Source of the DNA: JBAXTU01 sp037130015
Lineage (GTDB): Bacteria > Patescibacteriota > Patescibacteriia > 2-01-FULL-39-33
Direction: 5' to 3'
NCBI GenBank assembly: GCA_037130015.1
Contig: JBAXTU010000003.1
Location: forward strand, 1 to 59,217
Length of the DNA: 59,217 nucleotides
Under the pieces are notes generated by a model, which saw only the letters and a program-made list of their open reading frames with translations, did not search any database and was not told the origin of the DNA. The translations under genes were made by a program, and so were the position numbers. Shown piece after piece: positions 52,340-59,217 of this stretch. Positions within the stretch are counted from its first letter, which is position 1; the number at the start of each line of letters is the position of its first letter.

Positions 52340-52392
52340 GTTGCCCAAATTTTTTATTTATGAGATAATAATAGTATTAAATTAACACACTT

Positions 52393-54240
52393 ATGCCTGT
52401 AAAAAAAACAGACAAAATTAAAATTGCCAAAGTGCCAGCCAAGCCCAAGGCTGTCAATAAAGTTGTTGCCAAAAAGCTCAAAGCTGTCAAAAAAACCAGA
52501 GCCAAATCTGCGCCAAAACTTTCTATGCTGATTGATTCTGATGCTGATGGGCTGTCTGACTATCAAGAAAGACAATATGGCACCAATCCGTATATGGCTG
52601 ATTCTGATCATGATGGTCTGAGCGATTATGAAGAAATAAAAATTTATCAAACCGATCCGCTTAATCCCGACACCAATGCCAATGGAATTTCTGACGGCGA
52701 AGAAGTGCGTCGTGGCCAAAATCCGCGCGGTCAAGGAAAATTAAAGGATTTATTCATTCCTTATTTTGGTAATAATTATCAGCCGGAATTTTTAAAAGCC
52801 AAAAGATTGATTTTTTACGGTTCAACTGCTTTGCTTGTCAAATTCATAGTGGTATTTTTTGTTTTATTGTTGCCAATTAGCGCTTGGCTCACGCCAGATA
52901 TTGCTTCTCAGCAGGCCAAAAAAATAATCCAACTAACCAATGAAGTGCGCGCCAGTGTTGGTGTGGCCAAACTTCAAGAAAATCAGCTATTGGATCTAGC
53001 CGCCTCAAATAAGGCGCAGGATATGATTACCGAACAATATTTTGCCCACATTTCACCTGATAACAGGTCTGTTTCTGATTGGCTCAGAGGCGTGGGTTAT
53101 AATTATGAAGTGGCTGGAGAAAATTTGGCCATGGGTTTTTCTGATTCGGCTGATGTGGTCAATGCTTGGTCAAAAAGCAAAACTCATTATGCCAACATGA
53201 TTGATCCGCAATTCAACCAAGTTGGTGTGGCCATGATTGCCGGCCAGTACAAAGATTATGACACCACTTTTGTGGCTCAGATGTTCGGCAGTCGCCCTGG
53301 TAGTGGCAATGCTATTCCAGCCGTTAAAAATCAAAATACAGCGCCAAAAGCTATTGATCAAAAAAATAACAAAAAACAGATTGTCATAAATAATAATTCG
53401 CAATCAGCTGTTTTGGGAGAAAAAGTAAATTTGCCACCACTGACCACTCCTAGTCTGATTGCTCCAGAAAATAATTCGGCTTCCAAAGTTTCTGAAACTA
53501 ATTTAAAAATTGCCGCGCCAGGCGCCACTGGCATTTCTTTAATTATTAATGACCAAAAACAAACAGGCCAAGCCAATTTTATTGACGGCTACTATCAACA
53601 GACCGCCGAACTTAGCGAAGGTAAAAATAATTTGCAGATTATTTCTCAAAATGGCAAGGAACAATCCACTTCTTCATTATATACTTTAATTATTGATAGA
53701 AATCCGCCGATTATTGACACGGTCAGAAGCAATATTACAATTGCCGAACCAGTCGGACAGGATCAAAAGGTGGTGCGAGCTGTGGCTTATCTTTCTTCGG
53801 ACACAGCACAGGCCGAGATTAATTTTGGCAATTATCATATTAAATTATCACAAAACGATTCTTCAACTGATGAGTGGAGTGGCAGTACTATTATTTTTAA
53901 ACAGCAAGAAGAGCAAATTTTTAATCCCGTGATTTTGCCAACACTCACGGCTGTTGATGTTGTCGGCAATTTGGCAACCGCAGATATTAATTGGCAAAAT
54001 GTGACGCCAGTCAAGCCGTCAGTGCTAGATCAATATTTTTTTGCCCGTGATTTTGGCTCTAAATACACCAATTGGATTTTTGGTTTAAGTTCAATTTATT
54101 ATAAAATTCTTTTAGCTTTGTTGCTTTCAGTGCTTGTTGTTAATATTATTGTCAAGGCTAAAAATAAAAAATATGATTTTAGATTAATAATTCCCGCCGT
54201 GTTTTTGGCAATTTTATTAGTTGTTTTAATTACTGTTTAA
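52393..54240 (+). CDS. CAP/SCP-domain surface protein with TSP3-type calcium repeats
   Basis: A 615-residue protein. A Lys/Ala-rich tail (1-45) is followed by three thrombospondin type-3-like DxDxDG units (DSDADGLSDYQE, DSDHDGLSDYEE, DTNANGISDGEE; 50-110), a TM helix at about 135-162, then a CAP domain (about 175-305; FAHISPDNRSVSDWL, AGENLAMGFS, NAWSKSKTHYANMIDPQFNQVGVA). Ig-like beta regions come next and two TM helices close the protein (about 560-614). The predicted topology puts calcium repeats in the cytosol, which is odd. A GATAAT box with extended TGA lies upstream. Confidence 0.85.
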   Translation: MPVKKTDKIKIAKVPAKPKAVNKVVAKKLKAVKKTRAKSAPKLSMLIDSDADGLSDYQERQYGTNPYMADSDHDGLSDYEEIKIYQTDPLNPDTNANGISDGEEVRRGQNPRGQGKLKDLFIPYFGNNYQPEFLKAKRLIFYGSTALLVKFIVVFFVLLLPISAWLTPDIASQQAKKIIQLTNEVRASVGVAKLQENQLLDLAASNKAQDMITEQYFAHISPDNRSVSDWLRGVGYNYEVAGENLAMGFSDSADVVNAWSKSKTHYANMIDPQFNQVGVAMIAGQYKDYDTTFVAQMFGSRPGSGNAIPAVKNQNTAPKAIDQKNNKKQIVINNNSQSAVLGEKVNLPPLTTPSLIAPENNSASKVSETNLKIAAPGATGISLIINDQKQTGQANFIDGYYQQTAELSEGKNNLQIISQNGKEQSTSSLYTLIIDRNPPIIDTVRSNITIAEPVGQDQKVVRAVAYLSSDTAQAEINFGNYHIKLSQNDSSTDEWSGSTIIFKQQEEQIFNPVILPTLTAVDVVGNLATADINWQNVTPVKPSVLDQYFFARDFGSKYTNWIFGLSSIYYKILLALLLSVLVVNIIVKAKNKKYDFRLIIPAVFLAILLVVLITV

Positions 54241-54251
54241 TTTTTATAATT

Positions 54252-56576
54252 ATGAACAAGAAATTAATCGCTATTTTTGCTTTAGCTTTGTTTTTTTTGC
54301 CTGTCAAAATTTTGGCGGTCGCGCCTGTTCCGATTATAAATTTTATTTCTTCTACACCAAGTGATAATTACAAAACCAGCTCTACTAGCGCGATTATTAA
54401 AATTAATTCTGATCAAGCACTATTAAACGCTACTTTATATTTCGGCTTGCCCAATGGCGATTTTGAATTTGGAAATTTAAACAATTGGATAACTGGCGGT
54501 GCTGTGCCGTGGAAAATCGTTTCTGATTTTAAGTATGGTGGATCTAACTCAGCTAAAAATGGCGATATTAATATTAATGAACAATCGTGGCTAAAAAGAA
54601 CCGTTGATATTCGTACTACTTCCACGGTTTCATTTTTTTGGAGTGCTAATTCAAATGAGGGTCATGCTTATTTAAGATTTTTTATTGATAATGTAGAACA
54701 AAATAATATTACTAGTAATATTGCTTGGGAGCAAAAAACTTATTTATTATCACCAGGAGTACATGAGCTTAAATGGCAATATGATGAAGACGGTTTGCAC
54801 AATGATATTGTTAATGATGCTTGGTTGGATAATGTTGATATTAATGCTATTTCCACCAGTAGTGCTATGATTTTGGCCGATAGTTCCACCACGGCCAGTT
54901 ATATTTTAAATGATTTGTCTGAAGGTCAATATTATTATCAAGTTCGCGCTCGTTCAGTAGGTGGTTGGGCCACTACTAGCCAGCAAATGCTAATAATTGA
55001 CCAGACAGCGCCTGTTTTGACTCTTAATGGTTCCAGTACCGTCACTATGCCAGCAGGGTCAATATATACTGACATGTCTGCTTCGGCTGTGGATAACATT
55101 GATACTAATATTGTTTCAAATATTGTCACTTCTACAAATTTGAATGTTAATGTCGCTGGCACTTACTATTATAATTATAGTGTAAGTGATTCAGCTGGCA
55201 ATACGGCGACAACAACTAGAACGATTATTGTTGATGAAAATACCACGCCGGCGCCAAGTATTTTTTCTTTTTCCAATCCCATAAATTTTTATAATAAAAG
55301 TAATGTCGCTTTTTCCGGCACTAGTACATATGGCAATTTATTGTATTATTATATTTCAGATAGTGTGACTACAATTTCCGGAACAACAACTATAGATGGC
55401 TCTGGTGATTTTTCTGCCAGCGGAATTAATTTGTCGTCACTTAGTGATGGCGTAATCACTTTAACAGTCAATGCTTCTGACGCTGATGGCAATTTAAGTA
55501 ATACTGCCGAAACCTCAACTGTTAAAGACACTATTTTGCCGACTTCTACTGTTAATACTATTGTGTCTCCGACCAATACTTCCACTCAAACAATTTCTGG
55601 AACCAAATCAGCTGGCTCGTCTGTTTGGGTTAATGGCACGCAAATTATTTTAGCTGACGGTCTGACCACTTGGAGTTTTGTAAAAAATTTATCAGTCGGC
55701 ATCAATACTTTGAATATAATTTCCATTGACGAAAATGGCAATCAAAGCGTCACTTCAACTGTGGCTATAAATTATGATAATTCTATTCCCGCTGTTTCAT
55801 TTGGTAGCTTACCAGCACTTTCAACCAGTGATAATAGTACTAATATTACCATTGGTGGAACTGGTGTGGTTATTTATAAATATCAATTGGACTCTGGAGC
55901 TATTAGCGCTGAAATCGCAGTTTCTAATAATTTAGTTTTATCGTCATTATCTGCCAGCGCTCACACTTTGTCGGTGTGGGGTAAAAATTTGGCCGGCACT
56001 TGGCAAACCACTTCTTCTGATTATACTTGGACAGTGACATCTAATGGTTCGGTTGGTGGTGGAGGTGGCTCTGGTGGCAGTGGAGGAAATAGTGGAGGTG
56101 GCTCTGGCGGTTCAATTATTCCTGTCTTGCCAGTTGTGCCAACTGATCCCACAATTCAACAAAAAATTATTGATCAAACTAATCAAAATAACACCGCTAG
56201 CGGTGTTAGTGAAATTGCCAAAGAAAAAGTTTTGGGTGTAAAAATTTATGCCAATGGTTCGTATTTGCGCGGAGTTGGCAATAAGCTTTATATTTTAGAA
56301 TTGGGGCAGAAAAAATATCTTGGTAAATTAGCTTTGAAATACAAAACCTATAAAAGCAAAAAAGTTCTTGATGTGACAGTTGATGTTTTGTCGGCTTATC
56401 CTGATTGGCGAGCTGAAGGCACTTTGATGCGCGCGCCAGACAATAAAATTTATGTTTTGGAAAAGGGGATGAAGCGTCACATTACGACAATAGCTGAATT
56501 GAAAAGTAAAAAATACAAAGGCAAGAAAATAAATAATTTGAGTCAGGAGATTCTTGACCTTTATCCGACTAAATAA
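54252..56576 (+). CDS. Large secreted surface protein with Ig-like domains and C-terminal repeats
   Basis: A 774-residue protein with a signal peptide (1-24). Residues of about 45-190 look like a carbohydrate-binding-type jelly roll (WKIVSDFKYGGSNSAK, WLKRTVDIRTTSTVSFFW, HELKWQYDEDG). About 255-335 is an HYR/DUF5011 unit (VTMPAGSIYTDMSASAVDN, YNYSVSDSAGNTATTTRTI). Further Ig-like units run to about 595, then a Gly/Ser linker (about 598-620). The last 110 residues hold two copies of a 50-residue unit also found at the end of the protein at 2105. Likely adhesive or structural. It follows the CAP gene by 11 nt. Confidence 0.82.
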   Translation: MNKKLIAIFALALFFLPVKILAVAPVPIINFISSTPSDNYKTSSTSAIIKINSDQALLNATLYFGLPNGDFEFGNLNNWITGGAVPWKIVSDFKYGGSNSAKNGDININEQSWLKRTVDIRTTSTVSFFWSANSNEGHAYLRFFIDNVEQNNITSNIAWEQKTYLLSPGVHELKWQYDEDGLHNDIVNDAWLDNVDINAISTSSAMILADSSTTASYILNDLSEGQYYYQVRARSVGGWATTSQQMLIIDQTAPVLTLNGSSTVTMPAGSIYTDMSASAVDNIDTNIVSNIVTSTNLNVNVAGTYYYNYSVSDSAGNTATTTRTIIVDENTTPAPSIFSFSNPINFYNKSNVAFSGTSTYGNLLYYYISDSVTTISGTTTIDGSGDFSASGINLSSLSDGVITLTVNASDADGNLSNTAETSTVKDTILPTSTVNTIVSPTNTSTQTISGTKSAGSSVWVNGTQIILADGLTTWSFVKNLSVGINTLNIISIDENGNQSVTSTVAINYDNSIPAVSFGSLPALSTSDNSTNITIGGTGVVIYKYQLDSGAISAEIAVSNNLVLSSLSASAHTLSVWGKNLAGTWQTTSSDYTWTVTSNGSVGGGGGSGGSGGNSGGGSGGSIIPVLPVVPTDPTIQQKIIDQTNQNNTASGVSEIAKEKVLGVKIYANGSYLRGVGNKLYILELGQKKYLGKLALKYKTYKSKKVLDVTVDVLSAYPDWRAEGTLMRAPDNKIYVLEKGMKRHITTIAELKSKKYKGKKINNLSQEILDLYPTK

Positions 56577-56592
56577 GGCGAGCACTCACGGC
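56576..56592 (+). repeat. Short 3'-flank repeat, copy 2
   Basis: AGGCGAGCACTCACGGC, directly between two convergent genes; its first base is the last base of the stop codon. Matches the element at 14890 at 15 of 17 bases. Confidence 0.5.
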
Positions 56593-57191
56593 TAGATTTT
56601 TTGTCGACTGTTCAATGCATTCTCAAGTGTAATTTCGTCCGCATATTCCAAATCAGCGCCCATGGGCAGACCACGAGCCAGTCGCGAGAGAGCGACATTT
56701 GGCAAATATTGCCTGATGAGTTTGGTTAAATATAAAGTAGCAGTCTCACCTCGCAAATCAGGATTGAGACCAAAAATAACTTCCGTCACTTGGGAGTTTT
56801 TGATTTTATTAATTAATAATTGCAAGCGTCTGTTGTCAGCCATGCCTTCCAAAGGATTAATGCTTTCTCCCAGGACAAAATAGACTCCGCCAAAGGTTGA
56901 GGCCTTTTCTAGGGCAATAACATCTTGAGGTTTGGCCACTAGGCAAATGATTTTTTGATCACGCCTGACATCACCGCAAATGGCGCAAGGATTGCTTTCG
57001 CTGAAATTCAGGCAGTTATTACAAATAATCACTTTTTCTTTAATATGTTCAATGGCCTCGCCAAAATCTGTTAATTTCTGTTTGTCTTGGCGTAAAAGAT
57101 AAAAAACCAGGCGTTCAGCCGACTTGGGGCCGATGCTGGGAAGCTTGGCAAATTGATTGATGAGGTTTTGAATGCTATTAGGATAATTCAT
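56592..57191 (-). CDS. recR: Recombination protein RecR
   Basis: A 199-residue protein that loads RecA with RecF/RecO. It shows the HhH motif LPSIGPKSAERLVFYLL, the zinc finger CNNCLNFSESNPCAIC, a Toprim domain (VAKPQDVIALEKAS, VIFGLNPDLRGETATLYL) and the ending LARGLPMGADLEYADEITL. It is the last gene of dnaB-ybaB-recR. Confidence 0.96.
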   Translation of the reverse strand: MNYPNSIQNLINQFAKLPSIGPKSAERLVFYLLRQDKQKLTDFGEAIEHIKEKVIICNNCLNFSESNPCAICGDVRRDQKIICLVAKPQDVIALEKASTFGGVYFVLGESINPLEGMADNRRLQLLINKIKNSQVTEVIFGLNPDLRGETATLYLTKLIRQYLPNVALSRLARGLPMGADLEYADEITLENALNSRQKI

Positions 57192-57198
57192 GTAGTTA

Positions 57199-57486
57199 TT
57201 ACATACCTGGAAAATTCATGCCCATGGATGACATTTTGGTGGCCATGACTCTTTGCACTTTTTTGATGGAATCATTTACGGCTTCGGCCACGGCGCTTTC
57301 TAGTTTTTCTTTATTATTGAGCAGTTCAGGATCAATTATCACTTTTTTTACTTCTTGATTGCCGTCCATGGTGATTTTGACCTTGCCCCAGCCACCTTGT
57401 CCTTCAACCGATTCTTCGGCGAGGGCTTTTTTAATTTGATTGGCTTGGGTTTTTAATTCTTGGATTTGTTTTAGTTTTGAAAACAT
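57199..57486 (-). CDS. YbaB/EbfC nucleoid-associated protein
   Basis: A 95-residue DNA-binding dimer subunit. Visible are KLKQIQELKTQANQIKKAL, the GGWGKVKITMDGNQEVKKVIID core and the C-terminal helix ending in a Met/Gly tail (MSSMGMNFPGM). It lies 7 nt before recR, the common ybaB-recR pairing. Confidence 0.92.
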   Translation of the reverse strand: MFSKLKQIQELKTQANQIKKALAEESVEGQGGWGKVKITMDGNQEVKKVIIDPELLNNKEKLESAVAEAVNDSIKKVQRVMATKMSSMGMNFPGM

Positions 57487-57504
57487 AGATATTTTATTTA
57501 TTTT

Positions 57505-58890
57505 TTAATTTTGTTCATAAGTCCTGTCCAAATTCTTAAAACTGACTTTATCTTCATCAAAAAACAAATTAACCACGCCGGTAGGGCCATTTCTGTGTTT
57601 GGCAATATGGATTTCCGCGCTGTGTTTGTCTTCTTCAGACAGAGAATTAAGGTCAAAACCGCGATCAGCTGATTTGCGATAAATAAACATGACCACATCA
57701 GCGTCTTGCTCAATGGATCCTGATTCGCGCAAATGGGATAATTTTGGAATAGCAGGGGAGGTGGCTTCAACTGCACGTGATAATTGTGACAAAGCTAGTA
57801 CTGGAATATTAAGTTCTCTAGCAATGCCTTTTAGGGCACGGGAAATCTCGGCAATTTCTTGGACACGGTTTTCACTGCTGGTTTTGGAGCCAGAGCCTTC
57901 CATAAGTTGTAAATAGTCCAGCACAATCAAATCTAGTCCGTGTTCCATTTGCAAACGGCGCGCTTTGGTGCGCAATTCCATGACATTGGTGTTGGCCATA
58001 TCATCAATAAAAATTTGACTCTCAGCCAGTTCGCTCATGGCATGGCCGATGCGGGGAAAATCATCACCAGCTTCGGACAATTTGCCGGTGCGCATTTTCC
58101 ATAGCCCCACGCCAGCCTCGGCACAAATAAGACGGTCAACTAATTGTTCCTTGCTCATTTCCAATGAAAAGATGCCAACGGATTTTTTTGATTGCACGGC
58201 AATGTTTCTGGCGATGTCCAAGGCAAACGAAGTTTTGCCCACAGATGGACGAGCCGCCAAAATCACCAAGTCTGATTTTTGTAAGCCAGCGAGTAGATTG
58301 TCTAGTTGAGTGAATCCTGTTGGTAGTCCGCGTAATTTGCCTTTTTCACGGTGCAACTCGTCAATGCGATTGAAAGCGTCTGTCAAAATATCTTTGATGG
58401 GTGTGAATTTTTCTTTTAAATATTTTTGCGAAACCGAAAAAATATGCTGTTCGGATTTGTCCAAAATTTCATTGACTTCTTTTTCTTCTTGATAGCCAAG
58501 TTCTAAAATGCTATTAGCTGCGGAGATAAGACGGCGCAAGCTAGCCTTTTTTTGAATGATTTGCGCATAGGACACTACATGCGCGGCCGAGGGCGTGAGA
58601 TTGGTTAGGGTGACGATATAACTGCGACCGCCGATATTTTCCAATTGTTTTTTGTCTTCTAGTCGGCTAGTCAAACTGAGCAAGTCAATGGGTTGTCTTT
58701 TTTCAAATAATTCCAAAATAGTTTCATAAATCTGACCGTGCGCATTGGAATAGAAATCATCAGCCGAAATCAGGTCGGCCACTTTAATAATAGCGTCTTT
58801 GTCAATTAAAAGCGCTCCGAGCAGTGATTGCTCGGCTTCTAGGTTTTGTGGTGGCAGTTTGACTGCTGGATTGTTGTTGGTGTCGCTCAT
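57505..58890 (-). CDS. dnaB: Replicative DNA helicase
   Basis: A 461-residue hexameric helicase. The N-terminal domain has PPQNLEAEQSLLGALLID, and the RecA-like domain has the Walker A ARPSVGKTSFALDIA, Walker B LIVLDYLQLM, ALSQLSRAVE, the arginine-finger HLRESGSIEQDADVVMFIYR and the end VNLFFDEDKVSFKNL. The ATG at 58890 is preferred because an earlier in-frame TTG at 58929 lies in the promoter's -35. First gene of the minus-strand operon. Confidence 0.96.
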   Translation of the reverse strand: MSDTNNNPAVKLPPQNLEAEQSLLGALLIDKDAIIKVADLISADDFYSNAHGQIYETILELFEKRQPIDLLSLTSRLEDKKQLENIGGRSYIVTLTNLTPSAAHVVSYAQIIQKKASLRRLISAANSILELGYQEEKEVNEILDKSEQHIFSVSQKYLKEKFTPIKDILTDAFNRIDELHREKGKLRGLPTGFTQLDNLLAGLQKSDLVILAARPSVGKTSFALDIARNIAVQSKKSVGIFSLEMSKEQLVDRLICAEAGVGLWKMRTGKLSEAGDDFPRIGHAMSELAESQIFIDDMANTNVMELRTKARRLQMEHGLDLIVLDYLQLMEGSGSKTSSENRVQEIAEISRALKGIARELNIPVLALSQLSRAVEATSPAIPKLSHLRESGSIEQDADVVMFIYRKSADRGFDLNSLSEEDKHSAEIHIAKHRNGPTGVVNLFFDEDKVSFKNLDRTYEQN

Positions 58891-58900
58891 AGTCAGGTAT

Positions 58901-58929
58901 ATTTTAACCGATGCCAAGGGTTTTGGCAA
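58901..58929 (-). promoter_or_regulatory. dnaB operon promoter
   Basis: TTGCCA (rc of 58924-58929), 17 nt, TAAAAT (rc of 58901-58906), only about 10 nt before the ATG, so the leader is very short. Confidence 0.65.
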
Positions 58930-58970
58930 TCAATGGATTTTCAACAAGTTGTGCACTGTTTGTAGGGTAT

Positions 58971-59003
58971 AAAAAAACGAGCCTAGGATTAGACTCGTTT
59001 TTT
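58971..59003 (-). terminator. Terminator of the first tRNA-Lys
   Basis: AAAAAACGAG pairs with CTCGTTTTTT, and the T-run is on the minus strand. Nearly identical to the hairpin at 59139-59170. Confidence 0.85.
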
Positions 59004-59008
59004 ATTTG

Positions 59009-59089
59009 TACGCCCAGCTGGACTCGAACCAGCGACCATCAGCTTAAAAGTCCGCCAGCTGGCGGATCTACCGACTGAGCTATAGGCGC
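59009..59089 (-). tRNA. tRNA-Lys(UUU) with a palindromic insertion in the anticodon arm
   Basis: Acceptor GCGCCTA pairs with TGGGCGT, T arm GCTGG-TTCGAGT-CCAGC is perfect, the D arm starts GCTCAGTCGGTA, and the anticodon loop is CTTTTAA. The gene is 81 nt without CCA where 73 is expected. The extra bases come from TCCGCCAGCTGGCGGA, which replaces the 5' strand of the anticodon stem (TCAGC expected opposite GCTGA) and alters the D stem (GATC rather than GAGC). This copy may be a pseudogene, or the insert may be removed or tolerated. Confidence 0.75.
59051..59066 (-). repeat. Perfect 16-nt palindrome in tRNA-Lys
   Basis: TCCGCCAGCTGGCGGA equals its own reverse complement and lies exactly between the D-arm remnant and the anticodon loop. 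Confidence 0.85.
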
Positions 59090-59138
59090 GCGTATAGTCA
59101 CTATGTAATTTACTTAAGATATTCTAATTGTAGGGTAT

Positions 59139-59170
59139 AAAAAAACGAGCCTAGGATTAGACTCGTTTTT
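59139..59170 (-). terminator. Terminator of the second tRNA-Lys
   Basis: AAAAACGAG/CTCGTTTTT stem with minus-strand T-run, duplicated from the hairpin at 58971. Confidence 0.85.
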
Positions 59171-59175
59171 ATTTG

Positions 59176-59217
59176 TGCGCCCAGCTGGACTCGAACCAGC
59201 GACCATCAGCTTAAAAG
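59176..59217 (-). tRNA. Second tRNA-Lys(UUU), 3' part only
   Basis: The window ends in the anticodon loop (CTTTTAA). The visible part gives the same T arm and an acceptor end TGGGCGC, which would pair perfectly with GCGCCTA; the first copy has T at that last position. This is probably the functional gene. Confidence 0.75.

Noticed and set aside
51927..52392. rpmA (bL27) expected after rplU
   Set aside because: No reading frame resembling bL27 is present; the space holds a repeat and a terminator.
59009..59089. A tRNA intron in tRNA-Lys
   Set aside because: The insert is a perfect palindrome on the 5' side of the anticodon stem, not next to the anticodon with bulge-helix-bulge or group I features, and removing it does not plainly restore the stem.

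Overview
The window reads as part of a chromosome of a Candidate Phyla Radiation (Patescibacteria) bacterium, most likely of the Parcubacteria side. This is inferred from gene content: DUF4012 proteins next to glycosyltransferases, an archaeal/eukaryote-type ProRS, many one-TM surface proteins with Ig-like or CAP domains, short operons in AT-rich DNA, and short palindromic repeats scattered between and inside genes. UGA is used as a genuine stop (holB, tgt, mreD and the small gene at 20756), so the code is the standard bacterial one and the UGA-recoding CPR lineages are unlikely. Several promoters are near-perfect sigma-70 sites (TTGACA, 17 nt, TATAAT-like), often with an extended -10 (TGn).

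Layout. 1-7.3 kb: lower glycolysis (pgk, eno, two tandem gpmI) interleaved with a SIMPL protein and a secreted protein. 7.4-14.9 kb: envelope glycan genes (three GT2, a DUF4012 protein, a GT4) with a solitary mreB. 15-21 kb: an unknown minus-strand gene, an MNT-HEPN pair, holB, a beta-propeller lipoprotein, frr, rseP, then a roughly 360-nt stand-alone structured RNA on the minus strand with its own promoter and terminator. 21-27.5 kb: proS and the rod-shape operon mreB-mreC-mreD-PBP2, then greA. 27.6-31.1 kb: accessory stretch with a VWA protein, a decayed RelB/YafQ-type pair and a large one-TM protein. 31.2-33.9 kb: gyrB (minus) and rnpB (plus). 33.9-39.5 kb: a polyprenyl-phosphate sugar transferase and three GT4 enzymes, interrupted by a two-gene minus-strand operon of unknown small proteins. 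39.6-51.8 kb: a second, larger DUF4012 protein with pentapeptide repeats, an Ig-like surface protein, a tgt that lacks its zinc ligands, a WecA/TagO-like transferase, a DUF192 protein and a 1394-residue transglutaminase-like protein with five 29-residue repeats. 51.9-56.6 kb: rplU and two large surface proteins. 56.6-59.2 kb, minus strand: dnaB-ybaB-recR and two tandem tRNA-Lys genes, the first carrying a palindromic repeat in its anticodon arm; the second is cut by the window end.

How it fits together. The glycosyltransferases, lipid-linked sugar transferases and DUF4012 proteins look like a surface polysaccharide or glycoprotein assembly set; the MreB/C/D/PBP2 operon drives cell-wall elongation; the secreted and lipoprotein genes supply the outer face. 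The most unusual items are the unassigned RNA at 20.35-20.72 kb, the palindromic repeats that have entered a tRNA and at least two reading frames, the zinc-less TGT, and the repeat-bearing transglutaminase-like and DUF4012 proteins.
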